64,000 bases of DNA from the NCBI GenBank assembly GCA_963723455.1, contig CAVRQM010000004.1, forward strand, positions 62,001-126,000, in the 5' to 3' direction. Under the pieces are notes generated by a model. The model searched no databases and was not told the origin of the DNA. It saw only the letters and a list, made by a program, of their open reading frames with translations. The stretch comes from CAVRQM01 sp963723455 (GTDB lineage: Bacteria > Pseudomonadota > Alphaproteobacteria > Acetobacterales > Acetobacteraceae). Each line of letters opens with the position of its first letter. Within the stretch, counting starts at the first letter, position 1. A program made the position numbers and the translations under genes. Positions 35,258 to 44,786 of this stretch are shown here, piece after piece.

Positions 35258-38113
35258 GTGGCCGATGACGTCGAGGACGAGCTGACGCGGCTGCGCCGGC
35301 AGAACGCCACGCTGGCCGCGCAACTCGGCCGCCAGCGGCAGTCCGATGTCGCGCACCAGGTGGACGAGGCGGCGCTGCACGCCAGCGAGCGGCGGCTGCG
35401 CGACACGCTGGAAAGCATCGAGGACGCATTCCTGCTGGTCAGCCGCGATTGGCAGGTGATCGACCTCAACATGCATACCGTTCGCATGGCCGGGCGGCCC
35501 GCCTCTCGCCTGGTCGGGCGCAACCTGTTCGAGTTGTGGCCGGAGGCCGCCGGCGCGATGGAGGCGGCGCTGCGCCGGGCCATGGCCGAGCGCCGGCCCG
35601 ACCGGATCGTCTATCATCGCCGCCGGGACGATCGCGACCGCTGGCTCGACCTGCGGATCTTCCCCACCGCGCAGGGCCTGACACTGTTCTTCCGCGACAC
35701 CACCGAGCAGGAGGAGGCGCGGCAGCGGCTGGCGCGGGCCGAGAGCAGCGCCCGCCTGGCGGTCGAGGCGGCTCGGCTGGGGGTCTGGAGCTATGAGCCG
35801 CTGAGCAACGTTTTGCAGTGCGATGCCCGCAAGCGCGCCATGTTCGGGCTGCGGCCGGATGAGCCGGTGGACTTCGACACTCTGCTTGTGCGGATCCACC
35901 CCGATGACCGCGCGCGCTTCGGGGCGGCGATGGAAGCGACGATGGACCCGGCCGGCGGCGGCGACATCGTGCAGGAATACCGTGCGATCGGCACGAGCGA
36001 TGGCGGCGAGCGCTGGCTCGCGGTCATGGGACAGGCGCAGTTCGAACATGGCCGCTGCGTGCGCGTGGACGGCGTGGTGCAGGACATCACCGAGCGACGC
36101 CGCGCGGACGCGGCGCTGGCCGAGAGCGAGGGGCGATTCCGCGCCATCGCCGAGGCGACCCCCGGCCTCGTGTTCGTGGCCGACGCCGCCGGCCTGAATA
36201 CCTACGTCAACCCGCAGTTCTGCGAATTCACCGGCCTGCCGCAATCCGCCCTGCTGGGGGACGGCTGGATGCAGGCGGTGCATCCCGACGACCGTGCCCG
36301 CTCGGCCGCCAACTGGATGGACGCGGTGCGGTCCGGGCAGGCGTATCAGGTGGAGCAGCGGCTGCGCAGGAGCGACGGCGCCTATCAATGGTTTCTCTGC
36401 CGGGGGGTGGCGCTGCGCCAGCCGGGCCGCCTGCCGGGCAGCGAGGGGCGCATCGTGCAATGGTTCGGCACCGGCGCCGATATCGAGGATCTGGTTGCGG
36501 CCCGGCAGGTGCTGGCGCGCGACCGCACTGCGTTGGAAAGGCTGGTTGCCGAGCGCACCGCGGCGCTGGGCGCCACGCTGGGGCGGCTGCGCGAGGAGGA
36601 GGCGCGGCTGCGCGCGCTGTTCCTGCACTCCAGCGAATGTCTGTATCTGCTGCGAGTCGAGCCGGGACGCGGCCCGGTGTTCCTGGCCGTCAACCCGCCA
36701 GGCGAGGCGGTGCTGGGTCGCCCGCTCGCCGAGATCATCGGTCGCACGCCGGCCGAGCTGGCGAGCAGCGAGACGGAAGCGCGGGAGATCGACGCAAACC
36801 TGGCCGCGGCGCTGGCGCCCGGAGCCGGGCCGCATCGCTATTCCGCGCGCCGCAGCTATGGCCGCGAGCAGCGGCTGCTGGAGGCGGTGGCGGTAGCGCT
36901 GGATGGTCCTGGGGATGAACGGCTGGTCCTGATCACCGCGCGCGACGTGACCGGGCAGCGGGCGTTGGAGGAGGCGCTGCGGCAAAGTCACAAGATGGAC
37001 GCGATCGGCCAGTTGACCGGCGGCATCGCGCACGACTTCAACAATCTGCTGACCGGCATCGGCGGCAGCCTGGAGCTGATCCGTAGCCGCGCCGCGGCCG
37101 GGCGCGTGACCGAGATCGAGCGCCATGTCGGGGCCGCCGCGGAATCGGTGCGGCGCGCGGCGGCGCTGACGCATCGGCTGCTGGCCTTCGCCCGCCGTCA
37201 GGCGCTGGACCCGAAGCCCTGCCGACCTCAATCGCCTGGTGGCCGGGATGCGCGAGCTGGTGGCCAGGACGGTTGGGCCGTCGATCGTCGTCGAGACGGC
37301 GCTGGACCCGGATCTGTGGCCGGCGCTGTGCGACGCCAACCAGATGGAAAACGCGCTGCTGAACCTGTGCCTCAACGCGCGCGACGCGATGCCGGACGGC
37401 GGCACGCTGCGGATCGGGACGGCGAACGTCCCGGCGGCGGGCGACGCTGAAGCATGCGTCGGGGTCCGATGCCGTCTCCATCAGCGTGACCGACAGTGGA
37501 TGCGGTATGGACGCCGAAGTCGCCGCGCGCGCCTTCGAGCCGTTCTTCACCACCAAGCCGATCGGCCAGGGCACCGGGCTCGGGCTGTCGATGCTGTACG
37601 GCTTCGTGCGCCAGTCCGGCGGCCAAGCGAGGCTGCACAGCCAGCCGGGCCAGGGGACGACGGTGCGGGTTGCCCTGCCGCGCCATCACGGGACCGGTCC
37701 ACGAGTTGGACGCAACGCCCGCAAAGCCGGCGACAGCCGTGCCGGCCAGAGCTCGGGCGTCCTGGTGGTCGAGGACGAGCAGCTGGTGCGCAGCCTGGCG
37801 GTGGAGGTGCTGGAGGAGCAGGGATATGCGCGTGCTCGAGGCGGCCGACGCGATCGCGGCGCTGGAGATCCTGCGGCGTGACGAGCCGGTGGATCTGCTG
37901 CTGACCGATGTCGGGCTGCCCGGCATGAACGGGCGGCAGCTGGCCGATGCGGCGCGCGTCCAGCGGCCGCAGCTCAAGGTGCTGCTGATTACCGGCTACG
38001 CGCACAATGCCGGCGGATCGGCCGGGCTGGTGGGGCCGGGGATGGAACTGCTGGGCAAGCCGTTCGGGCTGGAGACGCTGACCAGCCGGGTGCGGGCGAT
38101 GCTGGCCGGGTGA
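35258..38113 (+). CDS. Multi-PAS hybrid histidine kinase with receiver (three frameshifts)
   Basis: About 950 residues from GTG 35258. A short coiled coil (EDELTRLRRQNATLAAQLGR) precedes four PAS modules (about 45-150, 165-285, 290-410, 445-570). HisKA has its His in GGIAHDFNNLLTG (about 592); HATPase has NLCLNARDAMPDGG and GQGTGLGLSMLYGF. The C-terminal receiver has VEDEQLVR, phospho-acceptor Asp in LLLTDVGLPGMNGRQ and Lys in LLGKPF. Single extra bases near 37220, 37441 and 37828 move the frame each time. All conserved motifs survive, so consensus errors are the likely cause. Confidence 0.82.
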
Positions 38114-38187
38114 ACGCGGCGCCGGCTCTTGCTGCGCCGGCCCGGCTGCTTCTCTGCTGCGGATTGCGCATGACGGGAGGAGACGGC

Positions 38188-39459
38188 GTGGCGGATGCAG
38201 TGGGGGCGAGTGCGGGGCTGATCGGCGAGCGGTGCCGAGCTCCCGGCGCAGAAACACGTTGTGGCCGCCGCCTTTCTCGGCTGGACGCTCGATGCGTTCG
38301 ATTTCTTCATCATGGTGTTCGTGATCGGCGACGTGATCGCCGAGTTCCACAGCACGCGCACCACCGTCAGCCTGGCGATCACGCTGACCCTGGCGATGCG
38401 CGCGCTTGGGCGCCTGGATCTTCGGCCGCATCGCCGACCGGTTCGGCCGCCGCCCGACGCTGATGGCCGATGTGCTGATCTACTCGGCGCTGGAGTTCGC
38501 GACCGGCTTCGCGCCGAGCCTGACCGCGTTCCTGGTGCTGCGCGCGCTGTTCGGCGATCGCGATGGGCGGCGAGTGGGGCATCGGCGCGTCGCTGACGAT
38601 GGAGAGCATCCCGGCGCGCTGGCGCGGCACGCGTCTCCGGGCTGCTGCAGGCCGGCTATCCGACCGGCTATCTGCTGGCCACCATCGTCGACCGGCTGGC
38701 GCACGGGCCGCTGGGCTGGCGCGGCATGTTCATGATCGGCGCGGCGCCGGCGCTGCTGGTGCTGTACATCCGCCGCAACGTGCCCGGAAAGCCCGGAATG
38801 GACAGCACGCCGCAACGCCGGGCAGCACCGCGTCGGCTTCCTGGCGGTGATGCGCCGGCATATGCCGCTGACGATCTATGCCGTGATCCTGATGACGGCG
38901 TTCAACTTCTTCAGCCACGGCACGCAGGATCTGTACCCGTATTTCCTGGGCGAGCAGCTGCACTTCCCGCTGCACACGCGGACCGCCATCATCATCGTGC
39001 TACAATATCGGCGCGATCGTCGGCGGGACTGAGCTTCGGCAGCCTGTCGCAGCGCATCGGCCGGCGGCAGGGCCATCGTCATCGCCGCGCTGCTGGCGCT
39101 GATCGTGACGCCGTTCTGGGCGTTCCTGCGCGAGCCGGTGGCGCTCGGCTTGGCGCGCGTTCCTGATGCAGGTCTGCGTGCAGGGCGCCTGGGGCGTGGT
39201 GCCGGCGCATCTGAACGAGCTGTCGCCGCCGGAAATCCGCGCCACTTTCCCGGGCCTGGTCTATCAGCTCGGCAACTTCCTGGCCTCGGCCAACGCCACG
39301 ATCCAGAGCGGCATCGCCGACCGGCTGGGCAACGACCTGCGCTGGCCGCTGGCCGATCGTGGCCGGCGTGCGTCGCCGTGCTGATCGCGCTGCTGGTGGG
39401 CTTCGGCCGCGAGGCGCGGCGAGGTGCGGATGGGCCACGAGCGCATCGCCGCCGAGTAG
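38188..39459 (+). CDS. MFS transporter, SHS/Jen-like (about twelve frameshifts)
   Basis: About 419 residues when twelve apparent single-base insertions are removed (near 38232, 38410, 38555, 38632, 38786, 39000, 39028, 39071, 39156, 39354, 39371, 39421). GTG 38188 has GGAGG upstream. In order: FLGWTLDAFDFFIMVFVIGD; LAMRALGAWIFGRIADRFG; LRALFGIAMGGEWGIGASL; SGLLQAGYPTGYLLA; NVPESPEWTARR; SFGSLSQRIGRRQAIVIAAL; FPGLVYQLGNFLASANATIQ. The GWTLDAFDFF and loop 2-3 motifs suggest the sialate/lactate:H+ symporter (SHS) family. Twelve insertions restore the start frame exactly at the stop, which supports the reconstruction. Confidence 0.72.
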
Positions 39460-39523
39460 CGGCGCGCTTGCGCGGCGGCCCCGCGCGCGCCTACCCAGCC
39501 GGCTTTGGCAGCGAGGGGCGTCG

Positions 39524-40757
<1,234 letters not shown>

Positions 40758-40761
40758 GCCG

Positions 40762-40793
40762 TTGACACAGCCGGCCACTGCGTTACATGTAAC
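40762..40793 (+). promoter_or_regulatory. Toxin-antitoxin promoter with palindromic operator
   Basis: TTGACA (40762-40767) is followed 17 nt later by ACATGT (40785-40790). The -10 is embedded in a perfect 12-bp palindrome GTTACATGTAAC (40782-40793), which ends 3 nt before the antitoxin ATG. Such palindromes over the -10 are typical autoregulatory operators of toxin-antitoxin operons. The predicted start site falls on the ATG and no ribosome site is visible, so the transcript may be leaderless. Confidence 0.55.
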
Positions 40794-40796
40794 TCT

Positions 40797-41031
40797 ATGA
40801 AGGTTGCCAGGACCGGAACGACCGCAGCGCGCGTGCAACGCCATCGGGCGGCGCTGCGGCGTCGTGGCCTGCGTCCGTTGCAAATCTGCGGTGCCGGACA
40901 CGTCGGCGCTCGGATTCGCGGAGGAGTGTCGGCGTCAGTCGCTTCTGCTGCGGGCGAGCGAGACGCCCGGAACCAGGGCCGAGGACGAGGCGTGGTTCGA
41001 GGCGTCGGACAAGACCGGCTGGACGACCTGA
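40797..41031 (+). CDS. MazE-like antitoxin, DUF3018 type (frameshifted)
   Basis: 77 residues after removing one extra C near 40883. The first part reads KVARTGTTAARVQRHRAALR then RRGLRPLQI; the next frame continues WVPDTSALGFAEECRRQSLL and ends ASDKTGWTT. The pattern VQRHRAALRRRGLRPLQIWV followed by RRQS is characteristic of DUF3018/MazE-type antitoxins that sit before MazF/PemK toxins. It is expected to neutralise the toxin and bind the operator just upstream. Confidence 0.72.
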
Positions 41032-41353
41032 AACGTGGCGATCTGGTTACCGTGTCGCTGCCCGGCGACCAGGGCAAGCCGCGGCCCGCGTTGGTGATCC
41101 AGGCCGATCTGTTCGATCGATTGAGCAGCGTTACGCTTTTGCCATTGACAGGCACGCTTGTCGACGTGCCGCTGCTGCGCGTGGCAGTCGAGCCCAGCGC
41201 TGCAAACGGCTTGACCAAGCTCTCTCACGTCATGGTGGATCAGCCGCAGACCTCCTCACGCGGACGGGTTGGCGCAGTCATCGGGCCATCTCGAGGGACT
41301 CGGTTATGCTCGCCGTCAACCGCGCGCTGCTCACGTTTCTCGGCCTGGCCTGA
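41028..41353 (+). CDS. MazF/PemK-type toxin (frameshifted, CTG start?)
   Basis: MazF-family endoribonuclease toxin. From CTG 41028 it is 107 residues, the family norm: (M)KRGDLVTVSLPGDQGKPRPA, LVIQADLFDRLSSVTLLPLT, LSHVMVDQPQTSSRGRVGAV, then after two extra bases (near 41289 and 41297) DSVMLAVNRALLTFLGLA. The CTG overlaps the antitoxin stop as CTGA, where an ATGA is usual. An in-frame GTG at 40992 is the alternative start and would give a 12-residue extension. Confidence 0.72.
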
Positions 41354-41354
41354 C

Positions 41355-42101
41355 GTGACCGCGTCGGCTGCCTTTCTGCTCGCCTTCCCGGCGCTGCTGT
41401 CGATCGTCAATCCGCTGGGCATGGCGTTCATCGTCGAGGATCTGCTGCGCGACCTGCCCCGCGCCGATCGCGCCCGGGTGGTGCGACGGGTCGGGTTGTA
41501 CTCGCTGTCCGTCATGCTGGGCGCGCTGTGGTTCGGGGCGGCGGTGCTGAGCTTCTTCGGCGTGTCGATCGAGGCGCTGCGGCTGGGCGGCGGGCTGGTG
41601 GTGGTGCTGTCGTCGCTGGAGCTGCTGCTGCGCCCGGAGGTCAAGGAGGCGCGCAAGCAGGACCAGGCGAACGACACCGACCGGCCGGCGCCGGATCGCG
41701 CGTTCTTTCCGATCACCATGCCGATGACCACCGGGCCGGGCACGATTTCGGTGGCCATCGCGCTGGGCGCCGAGCGGCCGGATGCCTGGGAACCGCGGCT
41801 GGTGTTCTATGCCGGGGTCTCGGCGGCGGCGCTGGCGCTGGCCGCGCTGATCTGGTTCACCTATTGGTCGGCCGACTGGATGGCGCGGCTGCTGTCGCCC
41901 TCGACCCAGCGGATCATTTCGCGTCTGGCGGCATTCCTGCTGCTGTGCATCGGCGTGCAGATCATGATTTCCGGCGCCACGGGTGTCGCCGCCATGATCC
42001 AGGCCCATCTCAGGGGCCGTCAACAGCAGTCGGAGGATCGCAGTGAAGGCTACCTGGAACGGCGCCGTCATCGCCGAGAGCGAGGACATCGTCACCGTTG
42101 A
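41355..42101 (+). CDS. MarC-family integral membrane protein
   Basis: About 248 residues from GTG 41355, with six predicted membrane helices. MarC/UPF0056 signatures: AFPALLSIVNPLGMAFIV in TM1, GLYSLSVMLGALWFGAAVLS, GGGLVVVLSSLELL, FFPITMPMTTGPGTISVAIA and a C-terminal LLLCIGVQIMISGATG. The last 30 residues are basic and overlap the DUF427 gene by 59 nt; a small frame error near 42015-42040 may have extended this end. MarC was once tied to antibiotic resistance, but its function is unknown. Confidence 0.85.
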   Translation: MTASAAFLLAFPALLSIVNPLGMAFIVEDLLRDLPRADRARVVRRVGLYSLSVMLGALWFGAAVLSFFGVSIEALRLGGGLVVVLSSLELLLRPEVKEARKQDQANDTDRPAPDRAFFPITMPMTTGPGTISVAIALGAERPDAWEPRLVFYAGVSAAALALAALIWFTYWSADWMARLLSPSTQRIISRLAAFLLLCIGVQIMISGATGVAAMIQAHLRGRQQQSEDRSEGYLERRRHRRERGHRHR

Positions 42102-42324
42102 GGGCAACCCATACTTCCCCGCCAGTTCGCTGCGGCGTGGTTACGTGCAGCCGAGCGAGCACACCAGCATCTGCCCGTGGAAGGGCACGGCCAGCTACTA
42201 TTCGCTGTCGGTCGAGGGCAAGACCAACCAGGACGCGGTGTGGTACTACCCCGAGCCGAAGCCGGCCGCGGCCGAAATCCGCGACCGGGTGGCGTTCTGG
42301 AAAGGCGTTCGCGTGACGCCATAG
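42043..42324 (+). CDS. DUF427 protein
   Basis: 93 residues from GTG 42043 with GGAGG 6 nt upstream. DUF427 features: MKATWNGAVIAESEDIVTVE, NPYFPASSL, TSICPWKGTASYYSLSVEG and VWYYPEPKPAAAEIRDRVAF. The CPWKG motif with conserved Cys and Trp is diagnostic. Function unknown. Confidence 0.88.
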   Translation: MKATWNGAVIAESEDIVTVEGNPYFPASSLRRGYVQPSEHTSICPWKGTASYYSLSVEGKTNQDAVWYYPEPKPAAAEIRDRVAFWKGVRVTP

Positions 42325-42351
42325 GGCAGGGATCGGGCATGGCCGAACGGG

Positions 42352-43074
42352 ATGCGGTTTGCGGGCCGGGCGGCGGTGGTGACCGGCGGCGCTTCGGGGA
42401 TCGGGGCGGCGGTGGCCGCCCGGCTGGCCGCCGAGGGCGCGCGGGTCGCGGTCTGGGACGCCAATGCCGCCGCCCTCGCCGGCTGCGGCGCCGCCCACAC
42501 CGAGCAACTCGATCTGGCCGATGCCGAGGCGGTGCAGCGCGCCACTGACGCGACCGCGCGGGTGCTGGGCGGGCTGCATATTTTGGTCGCCTCGGCCGGC
42601 ATCACCGGGCCGAACCTGACCACCTGGGAGTACCCGGTGGCCGATTGGCGGCGGGTGATCGATGTCAACGTCAACGGCGTGTTCTACTGCTGCCGCGCCG
42701 CGGTGCCGCACATGCAGGCGGCGGGATACGGGCGCATCGTCAACATCGCCTCGATCGCCGGCAAGGAGGGCAATCCGAACGCCTCGGCCTATTCCACGTC
42801 GAAGGCGGCGGTGATCGGCCTGACCAAGTCACTGGGCAAGGAACTGGCGCGCAGCGAGATCCGGGTGAACTGCGTGACCCCCGCGGCGGTCAAGACGCCG
42901 ATCTTCGACCAGATGTCGCAGACACATATCGACTTCATGCTGAGCAAGATTCCGGTTGGCCGGTTCGGCACGACCGACGAGATTGCCGCCCTGATCTGCT
43001 GGCTGGCCAGCGAGGAGGCGTCGTTCTCAACGGGCGCGGTGTTCGACTGCTCGGGCGGCCGGGCGACCTACTGA
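42352..43074 (+). CDS. SDR family oxidoreductase
   Basis: Classical short-chain dehydrogenase/reductase, 240 residues. Cofactor motif TGGASGIG at residue 11, an acidic residue after beta-2 (VAVWDANAAAL) favouring NAD(H), NVNG motif, catalytic Ser in VNIASIAGKEG, and YSTSK for the Tyr/Lys pair. The C-terminus GAVFDCSGGRATY is typical of the 3-oxoacyl-ACP-reductase/sugar-dehydrogenase-like branch. Substrate unknown. Confidence 0.92.
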   Translation: MRFAGRAAVVTGGASGIGAAVAARLAAEGARVAVWDANAAALAGCGAAHTEQLDLADAEAVQRATDATARVLGGLHILVASAGITGPNLTTWEYPVADWRRVIDVNVNGVFYCCRAAVPHMQAAGYGRIVNIASIAGKEGNPNASAYSTSKAAVIGLTKSLGKELARSEIRVNCVTPAAVKTPIFDQMSQTHIDFMLSKIPVGRFGTTDEIAALICWLASEEASFSTGAVFDCSGGRATY

Positions 43075-43157
43075 CGGCAGGCGCATCCGCCCGGCCCGGC
43101 GGACGTTGCACCTCCGCGCGGCCGCATCGCGTGGCCGCTATCGGAAGGGAGGCGCCC

Positions 43158-43370
43158 GTGCTCACCATTATCCTGATCGTCCTCATCATCCTGGCGCTCG
43201 GGGGGTTCGGTCACACAGGCTACCGCCGCGGCTGGTACGGCGGGTACGGCGCGGGCGGACCGGCCAGCGGGGGCTGGTTTGGCGGCGGCCTTGGACTGGT
43301 CCTGCTGCTGATCGTGCTGTTCCTGCTGTTCGGCGGCGGCGGTCATTACTTCGGCGGGCCGGTCCGCTAG
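43158..43370 (+). CDS. Small glycine-rich membrane protein
   Basis: 70 residues from GTG 43158, preceded by GGGAGG at good spacing. An N-terminal hydrophobic helix (LTIILIVLIILALGG), a Gly/Tyr/Trp loop (YRRGWYGGYGAGGPASGGWF), and a second helix (GLGLVLLLIVLFLLFGGG). It resembles DUF3309-type proteins with two spans. No function is recognised. Confidence 0.6.
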   Translation: MLTIILIVLIILALGGFGHTGYRRGWYGGYGAGGPASGGWFGGGLGLVLLLIVLFLLFGGGGHYFGGPVR

Positions 43371-43415
43371 AATCCGGCTTGGCAGCCGCAGCCAGCATCC
43401 GCTAGCCTCCCCGGC

Positions 43416-43432
43416 AATTGGTCAGGCCAATA
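43416..43432. promoter_or_regulatory. Candidate GntR/FadR-type operator of the sugar operon
   Basis: AATTGGTCAGGCCAATA is a near-perfect palindrome close to the AATTGGTnnnACCAATT operator class bound by FCD-type GntR regulators such as PdhR and LldR. It lies 29 nt before the substrate-binding protein ATG, in the 90-bp gap opening the operon. A FadR-subfamily regulator is encoded in the same operon (47318-48055). Confidence 0.5.
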
Positions 43433-43460
43433 GGTCGGCCTTGCAGGGGAGGCTGGGACC

Positions 43461-44654
43461 ATGCCGCATGTGACGCGACGCGAGGCTGCGCTGCTGGGGA
43501 TTGCCGCCGGATCGGCGCTGCTGCTCGGCAGGTCGGCGCGGGCGGGTACGTTCCACGGTTTCGATCCCGCCAGTTTCGATGGGCGGATGCTGCCGCCCGA
43601 TGCGTTGCGTGCAATGGTCAGCGACGCGCAGGCCGCGACCAAGCCGCACAACGGCAAGCAGATCGTGATCGGATTTGCCAATCTGGCGCGCGACGTCGCC
43701 TTCTGCCTCAAGGTCGAGGACGGCATCAAGCAGAACGCCGCCGCCGCGGGAATCGAACTGGTAGTGGCCGACAATCACCTGGACGGCGCGACCGCCCTGG
43801 CCAATGCCGAAAGCTTTCTGCGCCGCCAGGTCGACTACGTGATCGAGTTCCAGACCGATGCAGCGTTCGGCGCGACCATCATGGCCAAGATGAACGACGC
43901 CAACACGAAGGTCGTGGCCATCGACATCCCGATGCCCGGGGCGACGTTCTTCGGCGTCAACAATCCACGCGCCGGCTTCATGGGCGGCGCATACCTGGCG
44001 CAGGCCGCGACGCAAACGTTCGGTGCGGACCGGGTGAGGGCGGGCTATCTCGTGATCGGCGAACTGCCGCAGTCCGGCGCGATCCCGGCGATGCGCACCG
44101 GCGGCGAGGAAGCCGGGTTCCGCCGCTCGGTGCCCGGCTTCGACGCCGGGCACGTGATCAAGTTCGACAGCAAGAACACGCTGCAGGAGAGTTTCTCGCA
44201 GATGTCCAACGTGGTCGGGCGCATCCCGCAAGGCGCGGCGATCATGCTGACCGGCATCAACGACCAGGTGGCGCTGGGCGCGCTGCGCGCGGCCAAGCAG
44301 GCCGGTCGCGGCGCGGACGCGATCGCGGTCGGCATGGGCGCGGACGAGACCGAGGCGCTGGCGCAGGAGGACGGCTTCGTCGCCTCGGTCGGGTCGTTTC
44401 CCGAGCGCTACGGCAACTACCTCATTCCGCTTGCGCTGATGCAGCTCGCCGGCAAGCCGGTGCCTCCGGCGGTGCTGGTGCATCACGTGATGGTCACCAA
44501 AGGGAACGTCTGCACCTTTTACCCGAAGCAGTCATGCGCCAAGGAGCAAGGCGTGTCCTTCGTGTTCCCGGAGGCGGCGTTCACAGGCTATCTGGCGGAA
44601 CTGCGGCAGTCGCCGGAGCTGAAGGACTTTACCAATCTGATACCGACGGACTGA
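43461..44654 (+). CDS. Sugar ABC transporter substrate-binding protein
   Basis: Periplasmic binding protein of the ribose/rhamnose type (Peripla_BP_4 fold), 397 residues, longer than the usual 310-340. The N-terminus has VTRREAALLGIAAGSALLLG ending SARA, a twin-arginine-like signal. Mature features: IVIGFANLARDVAFCLKVED, NHLDGATALANAESFL, MMVTKG-like HHVMVTKGNVCTFYPKQSCA with two Cys that may pair, and AIMLTGINDQVALGALRAAK. It opens the operon; the ATPase gene follows after 132 bp. Confidence 0.88.
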   Translation: MPHVTRREAALLGIAAGSALLLGRSARAGTFHGFDPASFDGRMLPPDALRAMVSDAQAATKPHNGKQIVIGFANLARDVAFCLKVEDGIKQNAAAAGIELVVADNHLDGATALANAESFLRRQVDYVIEFQTDAAFGATIMAKMNDANTKVVAIDIPMPGATFFGVNNPRAGFMGGAYLAQAATQTFGADRVRAGYLVIGELPQSGAIPAMRTGGEEAGFRRSVPGFDAGHVIKFDSKNTLQESFSQMSNVVGRIPQGAAIMLTGINDQVALGALRAAKQAGRGADAIAVGMGADETEALAQEDGFVASVGSFPERYGNYLIPLALMQLAGKPVPPAVLVHHVMVTKGNVCTFYPKQSCAKEQGVSFVFPEAAFTGYLAELRQSPELKDFTNLIPTD

Positions 44655-44786
44655 AAGGTCCGGTGCCCGTGCCCCATAGCCGTCACGGCCGCGCTTGACC
44701 CGGCGCTTTGCCGCAGCCTTGGAGCGCCCCGTCGATCCGCGGCACACGTCCGGGGATGGCGATTGCGGGTGTGTGGGCTGACGGGC

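Noticed and set aside
37690..37770. An additional pair of compensating frameshifts between the HATPase and receiver of the third kinase
   Set aside because: An alternative frame gives a smoother Pro/Ala linker, but linker sequence is not conserved and the open frame needs no correction, so it cannot be supported.
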